The position numbers and the translations under genes are program-made. Below are positions 25,986 through 51,824 of a stretch of DNA of 64,000 bases, in pieces. Source of the DNA: Lutjanus erythropterus. Its lineage: Eukaryota; Chordata; Actinopteri; Lutjaniformes; Lutjanidae. How positions within the stretch are numbered: the first letter of the stretch is position 1; every line of letters starts with the position of its first letter. The DNA is taken from contig CM034611.1 in NCBI GenBank assembly GCA_020091685.1, forward strand, positions 1,427,261 through 1,491,260, read 5' to 3'. The notes below the pieces were generated by a model. The model was not told the DNA's origin. It did not search any database and worked only from the letters and a program-made list of their open reading frames with translations.

Positions 25986-27256
25986 TACATTAGGAAGGCT
26001 CTTTCAAAATAAAGAGTCAACTAACCAAAAAAAAAACATGAGTACTTTCCCTTAAACTACTAAATATTGTTTTATGCAACAATCTACCACATTGCCAATT
26101 ACATGTGAGCAACAAAAATAAAAAAATATCATCTGAAAATTTTGTTCACCATGTTTTTGCATATATGACGCCAACAGACTTCGTGGACCATCTCTCTGAG
26201 CTGTTGCTCTGACTTGAGGGGGCGTTCATGTGACTTTTTCCAGTCAGGAACTCATTTTTCTAATTATTTTGTCACCACATGAGTGCAGGATTCGTCTCAA
26301 CAGAGATTATAAGCGAGGCTGTGCAGCATCTGTGCGACCCAGTAGGTTTACTGAACAACAGATTGACTGTCACCGTAAAACGTTTCAGAAAGTACAAACA
26401 GCTGTGTGTTGTTTTGGTGTCTGATAAGCCATCAAACTTAAGTAACTCTGCGTGTTGGCAGCAGAAACGCAGCATGAGGTCAGTGTTGAACCTCTGATAG
26501 CCAGAACTCTGATCAAAAGGTTTCTCAGGAAAACGTCTGCGGCGTTTTTATGTCACAAGAACCGATGTAAAGAAACACGGAACCTGCAGACGCTGTGTTG
26601 GTGGCAGATGTGATGTTCTTCTCTGCTTTTTTTGCAGTGCATGTAGCTATGGAAACGAAAACAGTGGAAAGATGCCAGGCCGGGCTCGACACCGTGCCAA
26701 CAGAGCTGTGCAAGATTTCCATGTGAATCATTCCTATAAAACTGACGTGGTGACACCCGTTAGACTGTTGATCTGTCTCACTTTCTTTCTAAAGTGTCCA
26801 GGAAACTGTCTAAAAGCTCAGCAGGGACACATAAGAACCTCGTGCACATTTCTGCACCAGTATTAAGAGGCCTCAGCAGACAGAGTAACACAAAATACAG
26901 CTTGAATCTTCCACATTTAGCCTTTTTATTATGAAATTTATGCCAAAAAATCTGTAGGTTTGGAAGATATCCACTTGGTTTGTCCAACTCAGACTGCTGA
27001 AGGAATGTAGAGTTTATTCTCTGTCACTTACACTGGTGTCCCGTCAAGACAAGATGTCTTCACAGCCAGCTTGAACAGAAGAAACTGACAGCTGGGACCA
27101 ATAGCTGTTTCAGTGTAAGTATTGGTTAAAGACAGACTTGAACCTCTGACTCTGAAACAGCCCTGTGAAGAGGCGAGGACTCACAAAATGTCTTCGCTCT
27201 CGAGATCTAAAGCTGCTGTTTCTGTGGGCTTAAATGAGCATTATGTCACAATTGTG
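25986..27256. other. Intergenic; no gene seen
   Basis: Short frames of 60-70 codons only. Nothing with domain features. Confidence 0.55.
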
Positions 27257-27438
27257 TGTAATAATCATGTAAAAGATGTAATAAGACAAAAAAGACGTGA
27301 CAAGACAAACCATGTAAAACACGTCTTAAAAGACATAATGAGACAAAAAAAATGTAACAAAACAAAAAAAAGACGTGACAAGGCGAAAAAGATGTAAAAT
27401 TACAAAAAAAGACTTAACAAGACGGAAAAATGACGTGC
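27257..27438 (-). repeat. Degenerate TTGTTACGTC minisatellite array 3 (inverted)
   Basis: On the + strand it reads AAAAGATGTAATAAGACAAA, AAAGACGTGACAAGACAAAC and so on, the reverse complement of the unit in arrays 1, 2 and 4. Confidence 0.6.
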
Positions 27439-28394
27439 TGGGATGAAGTTTGATGCTGAACTCGCTGCGTTTCTTTTAGACTGATAAGCAAAGATAAGTA
27501 AACGTTGGTGCATTTCCTTGTTTCTTATGACAGAGTTGGACACCCTGACTTTCCCCCCGTTTGTTTGGAGGATGAATTTAACAGAAATTTCAAGAAATCA
27601 TTTGTCTCACTTTTCCTTTTTTGAATTCATGTCTGTGTGATTCCTCCTTCTACTGTTCTGTGAGTGTTCGGTGTGAGATAAAATTCTGCAGCTGGTGCCA
27701 CTGAAGCACTGCAGAAGAAGAAGAAGACAAAACAGGATGAGGAGAGCTGCAGTCAAAGTTCAAACAATGAAAAACTGTGGAAAACGAGACGGTAATCAGA
27801 TATTTCTATTTGTTTGATATATTAATGTGAGGAAGGTTCCAGTTTCCTGTCGTTTTCAGTTCTTCACAGAGAGATTTAATTATGTTTCATGGATGTCATC
27901 ATTTATTTATTAAGTTTCCACTGGATTTTTCATCTGAACACAAAGTTTTCCAAACATTTGTTGTGACTCAAATTAAAAACAGGATAAAAACAAGAGGTTG
28001 GAAACTGAACGTCAAAGTAAAAAATCTTTCTGCTCCCACACTGCAGCTCTGTTATTACTGATCATTGCCAACTCACATTTAAACCTGCTGTGTCCTCCTC
28101 TGTCCATATATTTTGTAAATACAAGTTTTAGTTTACGTTGTGAATCCACATAGACGGAGTTTGTCTCTGACATGTTGTGTCTACCTTCAGTCTCCTGCTG
28201 CTTCTTCTTCTTCTCTGTTCTCTGCATCATCTCAGGTTTCTTCTTGATTCCTGCAGAAACACTGAAACTCAATCTGTCGGACGAGACCGATGTCTGGAGG
28301 GGACGAGGAGGACGTATGGACGAAATCACTGCTGCTGGAGGAAAACCACAGATCTGAAACCCTGCTGTGGTTTGGGGAAAAATGCAATCTTTTC

Positions 28395-28610
28395 CAGAGG
28401 TGGGAAGTAAGAAGAAATGCTTCAGTACTGCACTCATGTACATTTTTCAGGTATCTGTACTTTACTTGAGTATTTATTTTTTTACTTTTACTCCCTACAT
28501 TTGAACTTTCTGCTACTCACATTTTTAAAACTCGTTACTTGTTTCATGACAAGCTGAAAAGCTGAGGTTCAGTTAACTTTGCACAGAAACAGTCAGTAGA
28601 AATGTCCTTC
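28395..28610 (+). mobile_element. ACTTGAGTA-type dispersed element
   Basis: CAGAGGTGGGAAGTAAGAAG, GTATCTGTACTTTACTTGAG, TATTTATTTTTTTACTTTTA and CTCCCTACATTTGAAC, then AGGTTCAGTTAACTTTGCAC and CAGTCAGTAGAAATGTCC. The GGTGGGAAGTA start and CTTTACTTGAGTA core are typical of a very abundant fish repeat. Confidence 0.6.
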
Positions 28611-29499
28611 AGAGGACGACTGTAGCTGCCTTGTGAGTTCCCTCCAGCACAGACGCACAGATTCGGCTCTCAGTCAGTTTACAGTCCTGTTATTTTGAGT
28701 CTCCAGCTCTGAACACAGTAACATAAATCAGTAACACATGATGTGAGCCTGCGGCTGCGCGGCTCCTGCAGCACGTCCTCCAGTCCGTTTGACACTAATC
28801 TCAGGAAGGCTTCCTCGTCCCTGTGAGAGCAGACGTCCTCTGAGGGACGGCACACTGCTGCATGAAAGGTGCAATCAGGACCAGCCAACCAGCTCACCTG
28901 ACACTGAGCCCCCCCCCCACACACACAGGTGGGCTAACCACACCCACCTCCACAACGACTTTTCACTTTTACACTGTGAGGACGTTTCAGAGCCAATAAA
29001 CAAGTCCTGCACAGACACTGAGATAAAATCACACCCAGCTGTCAGCAGACACATTAACTACAGCAGAGAACAGACGAGGAGCGTTTGATTCGTCTTCACT
29101 CACCGATGACGTGTTTTGTTTGAGTCGGCTCAGTCACTGACAGCATGTTAAAGAAATAAGACTCCCAGCTGCTGAGTTTGGAGAAGCAGCTGGAGCAGAT
29201 CCTGCAGACGGGACGGTGTTTATGTACCAGTGACTTTACAATAAGAATAAATCCTCAGTTGAAGAAACCAGCCATCACACGCTGTAAATTCCTCTGGACT
29301 GTGGACGGCCGCGGTCCAAACACGTCTCTCACACCTGCCAGCTCTCCTGATTGTCCAGGTCTCTGCTGGACAGGAACAAGTGACTTCTCTCAAAATCAAA
29401 AAACAAAAATCAACAGATGGTAGAGTCCAGTGTCACGGCAGTTCGTTTTGTAATCAATTGATAACATGGACACAAACCTCAGGTGGCCATGAAAGGTCC

Positions 29500-29760
29500 T
29501 CAGTAGAGCAGAAAGGGACGCTGCCACTTTTTATCCACTATCTGGCACTTTAGGGGGAACCTTATCACATTTTGGCTACTAGAAGAGCACTTTTGAGGGC
29601 ACTTTAACACATTTTATCCTCTGTAGAAACATGGCGGTACAAAATGGAGGCCTCAATTTCAGGTGATTATACACAAATAAAAACATACTTATGATTATTA
29701 TATTCCATTTCTGCAAAATCCTGCCAATAAATCCCCCTGAATCTGACCTTTCAGACATTG
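29500..29760. mobile_element. Fragment of a dispersed fish element related to the 14.9-kb MITE
   Basis: It contains GAAACATGGCGGTACAAAAT and TTCAGGTGATTATACACAAA followed by ATATTCCATTTCTGC and CAATAAATCCCCCTGAATC. These internal words accompany the TTAAAGG-CAGTGTGTAGGATTT type of element in copies I know. The termini are decayed. Confidence 0.45.
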
Positions 29761-30539
29761 GCGTGTTGTTCATACTGTGCAGTGTTCAGTGAGACCAGGC
29801 TGCAGCCTGCTGTGAGCAGGTTTGTAGCAGATATTCATCTGTGTGATGATGGAAACCAAACCGTCCAGCCTGCAGATCTCTGTCCTGCTCACAGTTGTTA
29901 AACTCACTCTGTCCACAGACAGAGGTCATGGAGGGCAATCGCTGCAGGAGACACGGCGTCTCTCCACAGCTCTGAGTGCTGCGTTGAAGTGTTGTCCAGA
30001 CTGTCTGCAATCAAACTGTTGGACCGCTAACTTTTACCATCATCCACCTGCAGCATATTGTTGTCCATGAATGTCAAACATACAGCGGCTGAACAGTAAC
30101 TGACTCTCACAGCAGAACATCATCACAGATTTTATTATTCAACTGAACTATACATATGAAATCCATCATGACTTATATTTATTGTATTTTCAGCAGCCTG
30201 GTCCTGCAGAGACCATTCAGTCACTACACCTACTGTACATTACAAATAAGATGACTCAGCAATATCACAGCAGCATCCGTGTGATCCAGTCAGAGAAAGA
30301 AATACAGAGGAAAGTGCTTTTACAAACACTGTAAATCTTTACAAACGATAAATGAAGAGGATCTTTATGTACCGTCATGGATTCAAGCAAAATTAAATGT
30401 ACAGAAAAAAGACACAGTTTATTATGGAGGATAAATTCTGATGAAAAGTTCTGGACAAGTTGTTGTACGCAGCTGTGTTTAAATGAAAACTATTCCAAGT
30501 TGTGATGTGTGAATAAAAACAGAATACAATGATGTGCAA

Positions 30540-31030
30540 AAACTTTTGGACCTTATTAAATTGAATGCAGTTCAAAGACGATATTTAATGTTCAAACTGA
30601 TGAACTTTATTGTTTTTGGTAAATATACAGACGCAGAGACAAACTGTGTTTACTGACAACAGTTTTCCAAAGTGTTCCTGAGACCATGTAGTGTCCTTTA
30701 TACAATGATGAGGGTTTTTAATGCAGTTTTTAATGCAGTGCTGCCTGAGGGGTCAAAGGTCACAGACAGTCAGTGTTGTATTTCTCTGGATTCTCTGAAT
30801 CTTTTAATGATATTATGGATTGTAGATGGTGAAATCTATAAATTCCTGCAGTTTTGTGTTGAGAAACTTTGTTCTTAAACTGTTGGAAATAAAGTTTATC
30901 AGTCTGAACATTAAATATCTTGTCTTTGTTTTGTATTCAACTAAAGATAGGATGAAAAATCTTTGTAAATCATTACTTTCTGTTTTTATGTTTTTCACAG
31001 AGTCCCAACTAGTTTGGAATCAGGGTCTGC
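30540..31030. mobile_element. Non-autonomous Tc1-like element with long inverted repeats
   Basis: The left part contains GATATTTAATGTTCAAACTG and ATGAACTTTATT (about 30579-30612). The right part contains AATAAAGTTTATCAGTCTGA and ACATTAAATATC (about 30889-30920), which is its inverted complement with few changes. The right flank continues to GAGTCCCAACTAGTTTGGAA. The interior (TGCCTGAGGGGTCAAAGGTC, GATTCTCTGAATCTTTTAAT) matches what I remember of an abundant teleost Tc1-like family. Same family as the remnant at 59.4-60.07 kb. Confidence 0.7.
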
Positions 31031-32149
31031 TTTTAAAAAAACAAATTCACCTCATTTTGAAGCCTAAAACTGGCCAACAAATCCATTTACATTTATGTCT
31101 TTCAAGCGATGGAGGTTTTTTAAATCTCACTGAGACTAACTAGAAAGAAGAACAAAGCAGTGATGATCCTCGTACACTGGATCTATAATAAACTCCTCTG
31201 ATGAGAAGACATTTAAGGCATCGCTGAGCTCCAGTCCTGCTCCGGATGTTCCCAGAAATCCAACTCCAGCTCCAACATCTGGAAACACACTGATATGAAA
31301 TCCAAATATTCCCCCGCACAACAAATGGCAGAACTTGGAGAACAAAATCTAGTTTGTCACACCAGTTTAAGGTCCCAGCGGCGTCCACTCTTCTGGTCTC
31401 AGTCTTTGCAGCAGATGTTGAAGCATCAGTGAGGTCCAGCACTGATCAGGTCTGACTCTCAGTCCGACTCAGTCTCACTCCCAACGAGTCAAACACAGCA
31501 GCTCGATCAGCGACTCCACGGTCAAGTTAACATCAATAAATGTGCAGCATCCAGTTACACTTTCAAAATAAAAGCACAAAAACTTCCTGGTTAGGTTTAG
31601 AAAACAATCATGCATTGTAAAAACAAAAAAGTTGACAAAATTTCAAGGCGCATCGCAGAGTGCGCTCTGGGATTTTATATGAGGACACACACTTTACTTT
31701 CTCTGACTTCGTAGAAATCTGATGTTTTGACATCATAGATGATGAAGAAAGGCAATAACTGGAAACGATTCTGGAAAAATACCTAATTGCGATTATTTTG
31801 ACTGATATTGTGTTGAAACATGATTTTCATTGAAAAACGTGCAGATGACTGTGATGTTTAACACTTGGCCTTTAACAAATATCACACCTCCTGTGATTTG
31901 AAAATTGCATAAAATCATGTTGGGATTTTGATAAAAGTTTGATTAATTGTGCAGCATTAACACACAAATCTGACTGGTAAAACGTGCTCCTGTAGGCTGA
32001 TAGAGGAGTACCGGGGCAGAACTACTGATTACATAAGTTAACGTGTGTAAGATGCACATTTTCAAAAGCAAAGTAAAGCTCTGTCTTTTTAATCTCCTAC
32101 AGCGTCACCGTTTGAAGCAGCAGCTGCTGGATCGTTCTGCTGGTTTGTT
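31031..32149. other. Downstream flank of dipk1c; no gene seen
   Basis: A repeat C fragment at 31612-31650. A 100-codon minus frame at 31140-31442 lacks any family signature. Confidence 0.55.
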
Positions 32150-32372
32150 GGGAGTGAGAACGTGCCGCACATTCACTGTTCCAGTTCATCTCACTGGTAT
32201 GAGGGCAGGACTCTGTGCAGACCAGTAAACTTCTTCCACACCAAACTGAGAAAAGTATTTCATTATGGTGCACAGACTGTTGACACAAAGCTGGAAGAAC
32301 ATTATCACTGTATTCTAGAGCAGTAAGACACAGGGAGAGGAGTGTCCACATACTTTTGGCCATATAGTATAA
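32150..32372 (-). mobile_element. Tc1/mariner-type DNA transposon end fragment
   Basis: The right border on the + strand reads GTCCACATACTTTTGGCCAT then ATAGT, a terminal sequence I know from very common teleost elements. Inside, on the minus strand, are GTGTGGAAGAAGTTTACTGG and CTGCACAGAGTCCTGCC, which correspond to the VW-(K)-L-GLHRVL part of the Tc1-like coding remnant in such copies. There is no open reading frame. It starts about 180 bp past the dipk1c stop and could be part of its 3' UTR. Confidence 0.65.
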
Positions 32373-32552
32373 ATTTATGGTTCATGTTTGACCATAAAAT
32401 CCTGAACGTGTCTCAGAAATGGTTCATATTCAAGAGGAATGTCTTTATCCTGGTGGCTCAAACTGTACTGGAGGTTTTGTCCTCCTGTATAAAACATACC
32501 AGTGTGTCTCCTCTGTTGTGTCCCTCATTTGTCTCTGACTGTCTTCACCTCT

Positions 32553-45134
<12,582 letters not shown>

Positions 45135-47109
45135 CTGTACGGCAGAGCAGGAGGGACACACAGTACTGATGAAGCACAAAGAGGTGTCCAGATAAAGGAA
45201 ACTAGTAGACACACACAACACAAAGAAACATTTTTCCATCGATTCTTCGCTCCAGTGAACACACACACACTACAGAAACACACACAGATATGACCTTCCC
45301 ACGGAGCGTCTGAACATCTGCGTGTCCAGAGGTGTGAGGGATGAGGTTGAGGATTAGCGTTGTTCTGGTCAGAGATTAGCCAGCTAATCCTCTCTGTGCC
45401 CACATTCCAACACAAACATCAGTCAGTGAGGAGCTCAGAGCCAGACGTCACACACCCTCCAGACTCACAAAGTCCTGCTGCACCGTCACAGACCGACTAA
45501 ATCACAAAGAACGGACTCAACACATACATGCAAATAAATGCACCAAAACTAATAGGAGAAATAAATAAAGGCATTAAGTTACAGCTCCCTCATTTGCATA
45601 ACAAAGCAGAAATGCATAAAAAATGAAACAAAGAAATAAAAAATTTGTGGAGATAAATGCAAAGGTAAAATAATCCACATATAAATACATAAATAAATGT
45701 ACAAATTAATAAATAAAATGTAACACTTTATAACAATCATCATTAATAATGCTACATTTAGAGTTAATTATACTTTATCAAATAATTTAATAATTTGTTT
45801 AATAATTATTTTGCTGTTTGAGATGTTTTTTGTTGCGTATCCAATGATAAAATGGTCTCCAATCAGCTATGACACAATATATAATATTTATTTTATATTA
45901 CACAAACAAATGATAATAACAGAACATAAATTATGGCATCACTAATACTTATTAGACTTAATTTATTATAATTTCATTGTCTGTTAACAGGTAACTATCA
46001 ATTTACTATTTATTAATGATAGTTATTAGTTTTTGTCAGTTTTGGTCCTCCATATATACCAGCAGTAATGCATCTGTTATGTCTTTGGGTGCAGCCACAC
46101 CAGAATTTACAACAACTAAAGAATGCATGAAAATAAATCATGTAAGGACATTTTATGGAAACATCAGGATTTAAAGCGTTCTTTCAGTCCACACGGTAAC
46201 CAGGACTCATATTACCGACAGAAAGACACTGAGACAGAGGAGACGAAGACAAGCAGACAGATAAGAAGATAACAGCTCTGCAGACGGGGTTAACTGTCCT
46301 GAGAATCAGAGACTCTGTTGTTAAGCCCAAAAAAACAAACTCAGATGAAAGCTGTCGACAGCAGACTGATGATGGACGACCCTCCATCTTTTCAGCATCA
46401 CAAAGTCAACATGTTGAAGGGGTGAGTTTAGATAATGTGGATAGTTAGGCCTTCATGTGTTTCCTGACTCGTAAACATCTGCAGATGGTCCATAAATCTG
46501 CACAAGAGTGAAAGTTAACATTTCAAAGTGCTGCATATCTCAAACTGACACCACTCGTCCAGCTGGATCCTTTCTGTTCACATGAGGATCAGCTGCTTCA
46601 CGTCCACTGTGGGTAACAAACGAGGAGCTGTGCTCCACCACCACACACCAGTTTATACATCACACACTGCCTTCCACACAACCTTCTCATTTCACTTTTA
46701 ATCTACGAAAATACAAAACCTACAAAGACTTTAAACATTAGACTTTACTTGTCTTTATTCTTAGATATTTATTGGAAATGCTGCATGATAATTATATAAA
46801 AAACATGGATATACCCTGGCTGTCTAACTCAAATTTGAGAAAGGAAGACAGAGGTGCTGACGTGATATAAACCAAACCATGACTGTGAAGCCTCCTGACA
46901 GTCTACACTTCTGTGGTTTACACTGCAGACTGGAGTCTCTGTCAACGGTGACAAACTGGATCTGCGTCCTCATCATTGTCTCTTTCTGACCCATTACTGC
47001 CAAAGTGGTAAAAAGAAAAAGCAACTTTCTCAAAATAATGAGTTATGGCTAAATAATGACGTCTTATCTCAAAACAAGGATCTCAAAATAATGAATTACT
47101 AGTTTCACT
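45135..47109. other. Upstream flank or first intron of dipk1c; no exon seen
   Basis: 45540-46040 is very AT-rich with ATAAATACATAAATAAATG-type words. I looked on the minus strand for an exon encoding a membrane anchor and a CTDE-like segment ending in phase 0, and found none. Confidence 0.55.
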
Positions 47110-47420
47110 TGATTCTACTGTAGACAGAAAGTAGTTCCTGCATGAAACTGCTCACAACAAGGTCTGTGGATCATCTGGAGTAACTGAGTCATGATTTCTG
47201 TAGACAGACGCTGATGTTGAATCTTTCAAACGTTTTATTTCTGGTGCTCGGAGAAACACGAGACTCTGCCATTTAGTTCCATTATACTGGAGAGAAGGCA
47301 GACATCTTTATGACTAATATCTCCAAAACTCTGCAACTCACAGCGAAACTATCTGGATGGATAAACAGCTCTGCAGGCCAGAGAGAAAATATGTTTTGGA
47401 TTTTGGGGTGAACTGTCACA
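47110..47420 (+). repeat. Dispersed repeat related to 19.62 kb
   Basis: CAGAAAGTAGTTCCTGCATG, AACTGCTCACAACAAGGTCT and GGATTTTGGGGTGAACTGTC. The first words are inverted relative to 19620-19850 while the terminal word is direct, so the two copies differ in internal arrangement. Confidence 0.45.
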
Positions 47421-48243
47421 GAAGTAACCAGGACCAGAATATCAGACCTCAGTTGCCACTTTCTGAGTGCTTGACATAAAACTGAGAACATGTCAGTGAT
47501 CCCACATTAATAAACCCTGAATCATCTCTGTACATTCGCCTTCTGTCTGTTCACTGCTTGATTAATGAAAAAAAAAAATCAATACTTTTGTTCTAACTTT
47601 GTGAAAATTATGATTAAAAAATACACTAAGTTGGTCTCATGTAAAACACCTGTTTTTGTTACTAATGTGAGATTTATTTTACATTAATATTTTAATAGAA
47701 ATTATTGCATTTTTTTCAACCCAGTAACTCCAAATCAATACTGAACTGTATTAATACTCTGGATAAATAGGACACACCTGCATCTGTATCTGAACGTGCA
47801 CCTGTCCTTTTCTCTCCAGTTGAACTGAACTCATCTCTGCTTCCTTTCCAGCCAAGCTTCTTAATACAGCCTCAAATCAGACTTGTCCTCAGAGACAAAA
47901 TCTGCACGATGCCATCTGTGCTCAGACTCTTATTTTGGAGGGTCTAGAGGATGTTAGACTGTAATAAATGATAAAATCTATATGTCTTTCACAATGGCTC
48001 CTTTTCCTGACTGTTTGATTTTACAATAATGTGACACAGGTGAAACGCTGCTGGATGTGACCTGATGTCAACGTGTTTCATGAAGTACTGCAGCTGGAGG
48101 CTGAATCATTAACTCCCTGTATACCTGGAATATTCTCTGCTCACCTGTCCTCCTGCTCACCTGTCCCCTCTCCGTCTGCTTTGTGCTTTGGTCTCTTGTT
48201 GGATTTTTCTCCTCCCTCACATAAAACCTCACCCTATCTCAGG

Positions 48244-48244
<1 letters not shown>

Positions 48245-48291
<47 letters not shown>
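48245..48291. repeat. (GT)n microsatellite
   Basis: About 47 bp uninterrupted. Confidence 0.96.
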
Positions 48292-48292
<1 letters not shown>

Positions 48293-48402
48293 GACAGACT
48301 CAACAGGAGTGGGAGGAGAAGTGTTGAGAGTCACTCCAATTATCCTCCCCCTCCTCCCTTTTGAGTTTCTAATAGTTCCTGCTGTCTCTCATCACAATGG
48401 AT

Positions 48403-48403
<1 letters not shown>

Positions 48404-48447
<44 letters not shown>

Positions 48448-48453
48448 TGTGTG
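48404..48453. repeat. (GT)n microsatellite
   Basis: About 50 bp with one TC interruption near the right end; 113 bp from the preceding GT array, same orientation. Confidence 0.96.
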
Positions 48454-49149
48454 TTTAACTGAAGCTGTTGGTTGCTTTAACAGAACCTGAGAGACTGTGA
48501 CTACTCTATATTTTATAAGTGTTACTCGTTGCAGCCGTCCATTTTGGATGAACATCTTTCAGTGGATTTTGTACAGTCAGGGTTCTCCAGAGAGACACAT
48601 TTTCTGCTGTGCACAGCTACTAAACATGTCACATGATCGTGCACAGATGGAAGTGCACGATCACAGCGAGGTCATCTGCAGGGTTACTACAAAAAACACG
48701 CTACTGTTACTGTCAATATTCTGTCACTAACATTTCAGCAGAGTGCAGCTGCTGCAAACAGCACACAGCATTAGTGAAGGTAAATGTTTGGAAATTATAA
48801 CATATGGAGCCAATAAACTCACAACACCGGCATATTTATTATTATTATTATTATACATTTAAGGATGATTTGAGGAGAATGTCTCAAAAAAGTCTTTGAG
48901 GCGAGCTGAATGACAGAATAGATCGACTGCCAGTGATGACATATAAGATAAGATATAGATATAAGAAAAAATGAATCATTATTCTATCTGCGTCATGAAT
49001 ATTCCCTACAATGGTGTAAAGAGTCTTATATTGAATATACTGTTTCTAATTTGAAATTTCTCCTATTTATAGTGCTCCTATTTTGTTTTTTTAGTCTAAA
49101 ATTTATTCTGAAAATTGAGCTAGAAAAAGTTGCTCCTAGTCAATGCAGA

Positions 49150-49275
49150 GTCAGCAAATAAAACAGCTAGCTGCACAGCTAACTAAAGTAACTAGCTAAG
49201 GGCAGCTACAGTTAGCAGCTGTCTGTCCATCAGGAGACTCACTGAGAGTTGAGGCGGAGCAGCCAGAGGACATCA
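49150..49275 (+). repeat. Dispersed repeat E, copy 2 (GCTAACT-rich)
   Basis: TAGCTGCACAGCTAACTAAA, GTAACTAGCTAAGGGCAGCT, CTGTCCATCAGGAGACTCAC and GGAGCAGCCAGAGGACATC match copy 1 in order and orientation. Confidence 0.65.
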
Positions 49276-50119
49276 GAGGGAAAACCACAAAACATTCAAC
49301 AAGTTAGACAAACCTCAAAATCCAAGATGGCTGCTCTGTGCATCAACAGTAAAGCTGCAGTAATGGATGTTATTTAGTACGTCTTCTTCAATCTCTTGTA
49401 CACACAGAACTGTCTTACTTCTATCTGTGGATAAGTTGCTACCATCTTGGTTTTCCAATTTGAACTGGAATGCAGTCAACTCTGGTGTGACTTCATTCTG
49501 AGATAAATGGAACATGACATTTCTCTCAGAAAGAAGGATAAGTGCATTTCACAAGATTTCCTGTAACTTTTGGAGCCACTCAGCGACATCTGTGCTGCTC
49601 CATTTTGTATTAATTACATGGTATATACATTCAATACTAGTTTAAAGTTCACATCTTCGGTTACACCGCAACTCTTAGGAACACATACAGCATTTACAGT
49701 ACTTCAGCTCAAAGGGTCACAGATGTGGTGTAGATTTTCTCCCCAGTGGCCACTTTACGTCTGTACTCCAGCTCACAGCTCTGAACAGAATCCTCTCAGG
49801 CTTCACTCTGATCATTGTGGGTCTAACTTGTGCAAAACCTGTTTGAAAGGAGCTCCACTGCCTCAGCTCCGCAGGGAGCAGACGACACTGACTGGATCTC
49901 TGAGCGCAGAGATTCTCCCGGTGGACTGGGACATCTGCAGACTTTGCTCTTTATTCCAGCGCTGAGAGCTCTGCAGCCTTCACATATCCGCTCTAATTCC
50001 CTGGATTTCCTCTGCCTTGCATCACATCACTCTCTCCAGCTGCTTCCTCCTTCCTCGACTGTGCAGCCTGCAAACTTTCCCACCGCGCTGTTTAGAGAGG
50101 ATCAACTTCCACTTACTGC

Positions 50120-50158
50120 TGTGTGTGTGTGTGTGTGCGTGTGTGTGTATGTGTGTGA
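50120..50158. repeat. (GT)n microsatellite, interrupted
   Basis: About 38 bp with GC and AT interruptions. Confidence 0.92.
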
Positions 50159-50429
50159 GAAGGGAAACGTGTGTACTGAGGATACTGACATACATTTGTG
50201 TGTGTGCACAAGCTAAGAAATGGTTAGACATGGTATTCACTTTGTAAGAATCTGGTGTTTGACTGTAATGTTCAAATGCATTTTTTAAAATATGACAGAG
50301 AGAACATCTTATATTTTGATGTGATCTCAAAACCTGTGCACATAAAAACCAGGCACCTGATACAAGTGCACAGAACATTATCCACAAGCTGAAAAACAAC
50401 ATAAGTCACATGACATTACACACATAGTT

Positions 50430-50775
50430 TACTTTGTAAACCGGGTGCAGTCTGGTCAGGATTAGGCACCAAAACTGCTTGTTAGGTTTCAGCACTAAAA
50501 CTACTTGGTTAGGGAATAAAATTATTTAGTTAGGCACTAAATTCGTGGTTAGGTTTGGACAATAACACTGCTTGGTTAGGGTTGGAAAAGTGTGATTTAG
50601 GTTAAAATAACTGCGTCATGTACGTCACATGATGGAAGTGTCACTCAGTGGATGTGATGTGACGTCACATCTATAATGAAATATTTAGTTACTCAGAAGT
50701 TTAAGTAACTCTACGTTTACTTTTTGTTCCACGCAGGACATGAACTCTGGTCTCCTGGGTAAAATTCTTCTTGCA
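50430..50775 (-). repeat. SINE-like repeat with tRNA-like B-box remnant, copy 1
   Basis: It contains the chain GGTTAGG/ACTGCTTGGTTAGGGTT typical of a fish repeat, then CACGCAGGACATGAACTCTG followed by GTCTCCTGGGT. Read on the minus strand, the last part gives AGTTCATGTCC, resembling an internal RNA polymerase III B box. A related end is at 62700-62830. Confidence 0.4.
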
Positions 50776-51824
50776 CATTTGAACCAGACGATTGTTTTTC
50801 TGGTGAGGACGGGCTGAAATTCCAGTTATCGTCTGGTTTCTGGGACGGGTGTTGTCGGCCCGTTTTGCATCCATACACGTGGAGCTGAGACGCAGCAGGT
50901 GTGTGTCTGCATGTGTACAGATGTTCACATTTACCCGGTGGCTGTTTAGGAAGCTCCCAGCGCTGAGGGTAAACAGTCTGTCTGACTGCCAGTGTGGATC
51001 TGATGAGCAGCAGCGAGCGCCTGAGTCCAAATGAACAACATGGATTCAATTAGTCGCCTGTCAGTGGCTGTCATCTGAGTCTCGGAGCAGCTGATTCATG
51101 CCAGCACACAGCACAAGCATCCAGAGCGTTGATTTGGCCGCCTCCCCTCGAGCTGACGACGGAGACTAACGGCTGCAGGAAGCAAATGAGCTCCAGACTG
51201 AAACATTAAGATCTGCTGATGAACTGTGGCTCTGCCTGCCAAGCTGCAACATGACCGCAGAGCGAGCGGGTTTAAATTGTTTTCACTCAAGTATTTCCAT
51301 CTTTACTTTTCCTCCATTTCATATCCAAGAAAAATATGGTCTTTTAGCTCCTCTGCAGATGAAGTTAACTGATTAACTGTCCTAACCTGACACGCAACAC
51401 AAGATAAATGGCTGCTGACAACTCACAATTTCTTCATCTTTCCATTTTCCTTTTTTTCACACAATTCCTAACTTTCTTCTCATCTGTCTTTATATCCTGA
51501 TTCTTATTTCCAGATGTAGAGTCCTAAACTTACAATTTTGAATCCAAAACAAGTCATAATGCTCTCTTCACCAGATGTCGTGTTTAGAAACAGAGCCTCC
51601 AAGTACCGACCTTTGTGCAAAGTCAAATATCAAATGAAACTGGAAGTTGTTGTGTCTCTGTCCATAATTTTCAACCTGCTTGTTTTACAAACTGCAATTC
51701 ATTTTTTGTTGACCGCCTCAAATGAAATAATCTTTGATGTCTTTTTTTCTCCAGCTGGAGCTCAGCAGTGTTAGTTCTTCATGGTTCTCTGTCTGATAAG
51801 TTCACACTGTTGACATGAATAAAA

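Noticed and set aside
28012..28443. 143-codon minus-strand open frame
   Set aside because: Longest frame outside dipk1c that is not purely repeat, but it has no domain, no signal peptide, and overlaps the start of an ACTTGAGTA-type repeat; best explained by chance.
46824..47033. Minus-strand frame opening MRKLLFLFTTLAVMGQ, considered as dipk1c exon 1
   Set aside because: The start resembles a signal peptide, but it lacks the cysteine/CTDE-like segment and a phase-0 donor leading to exon 2.
49570..50216. Two overlapping plus-strand open frames of about 130 codons
   Set aside because: No family similarity; the second runs into a GT microsatellite and they overlap in different frames, as expected by chance in a GC-richer stretch.
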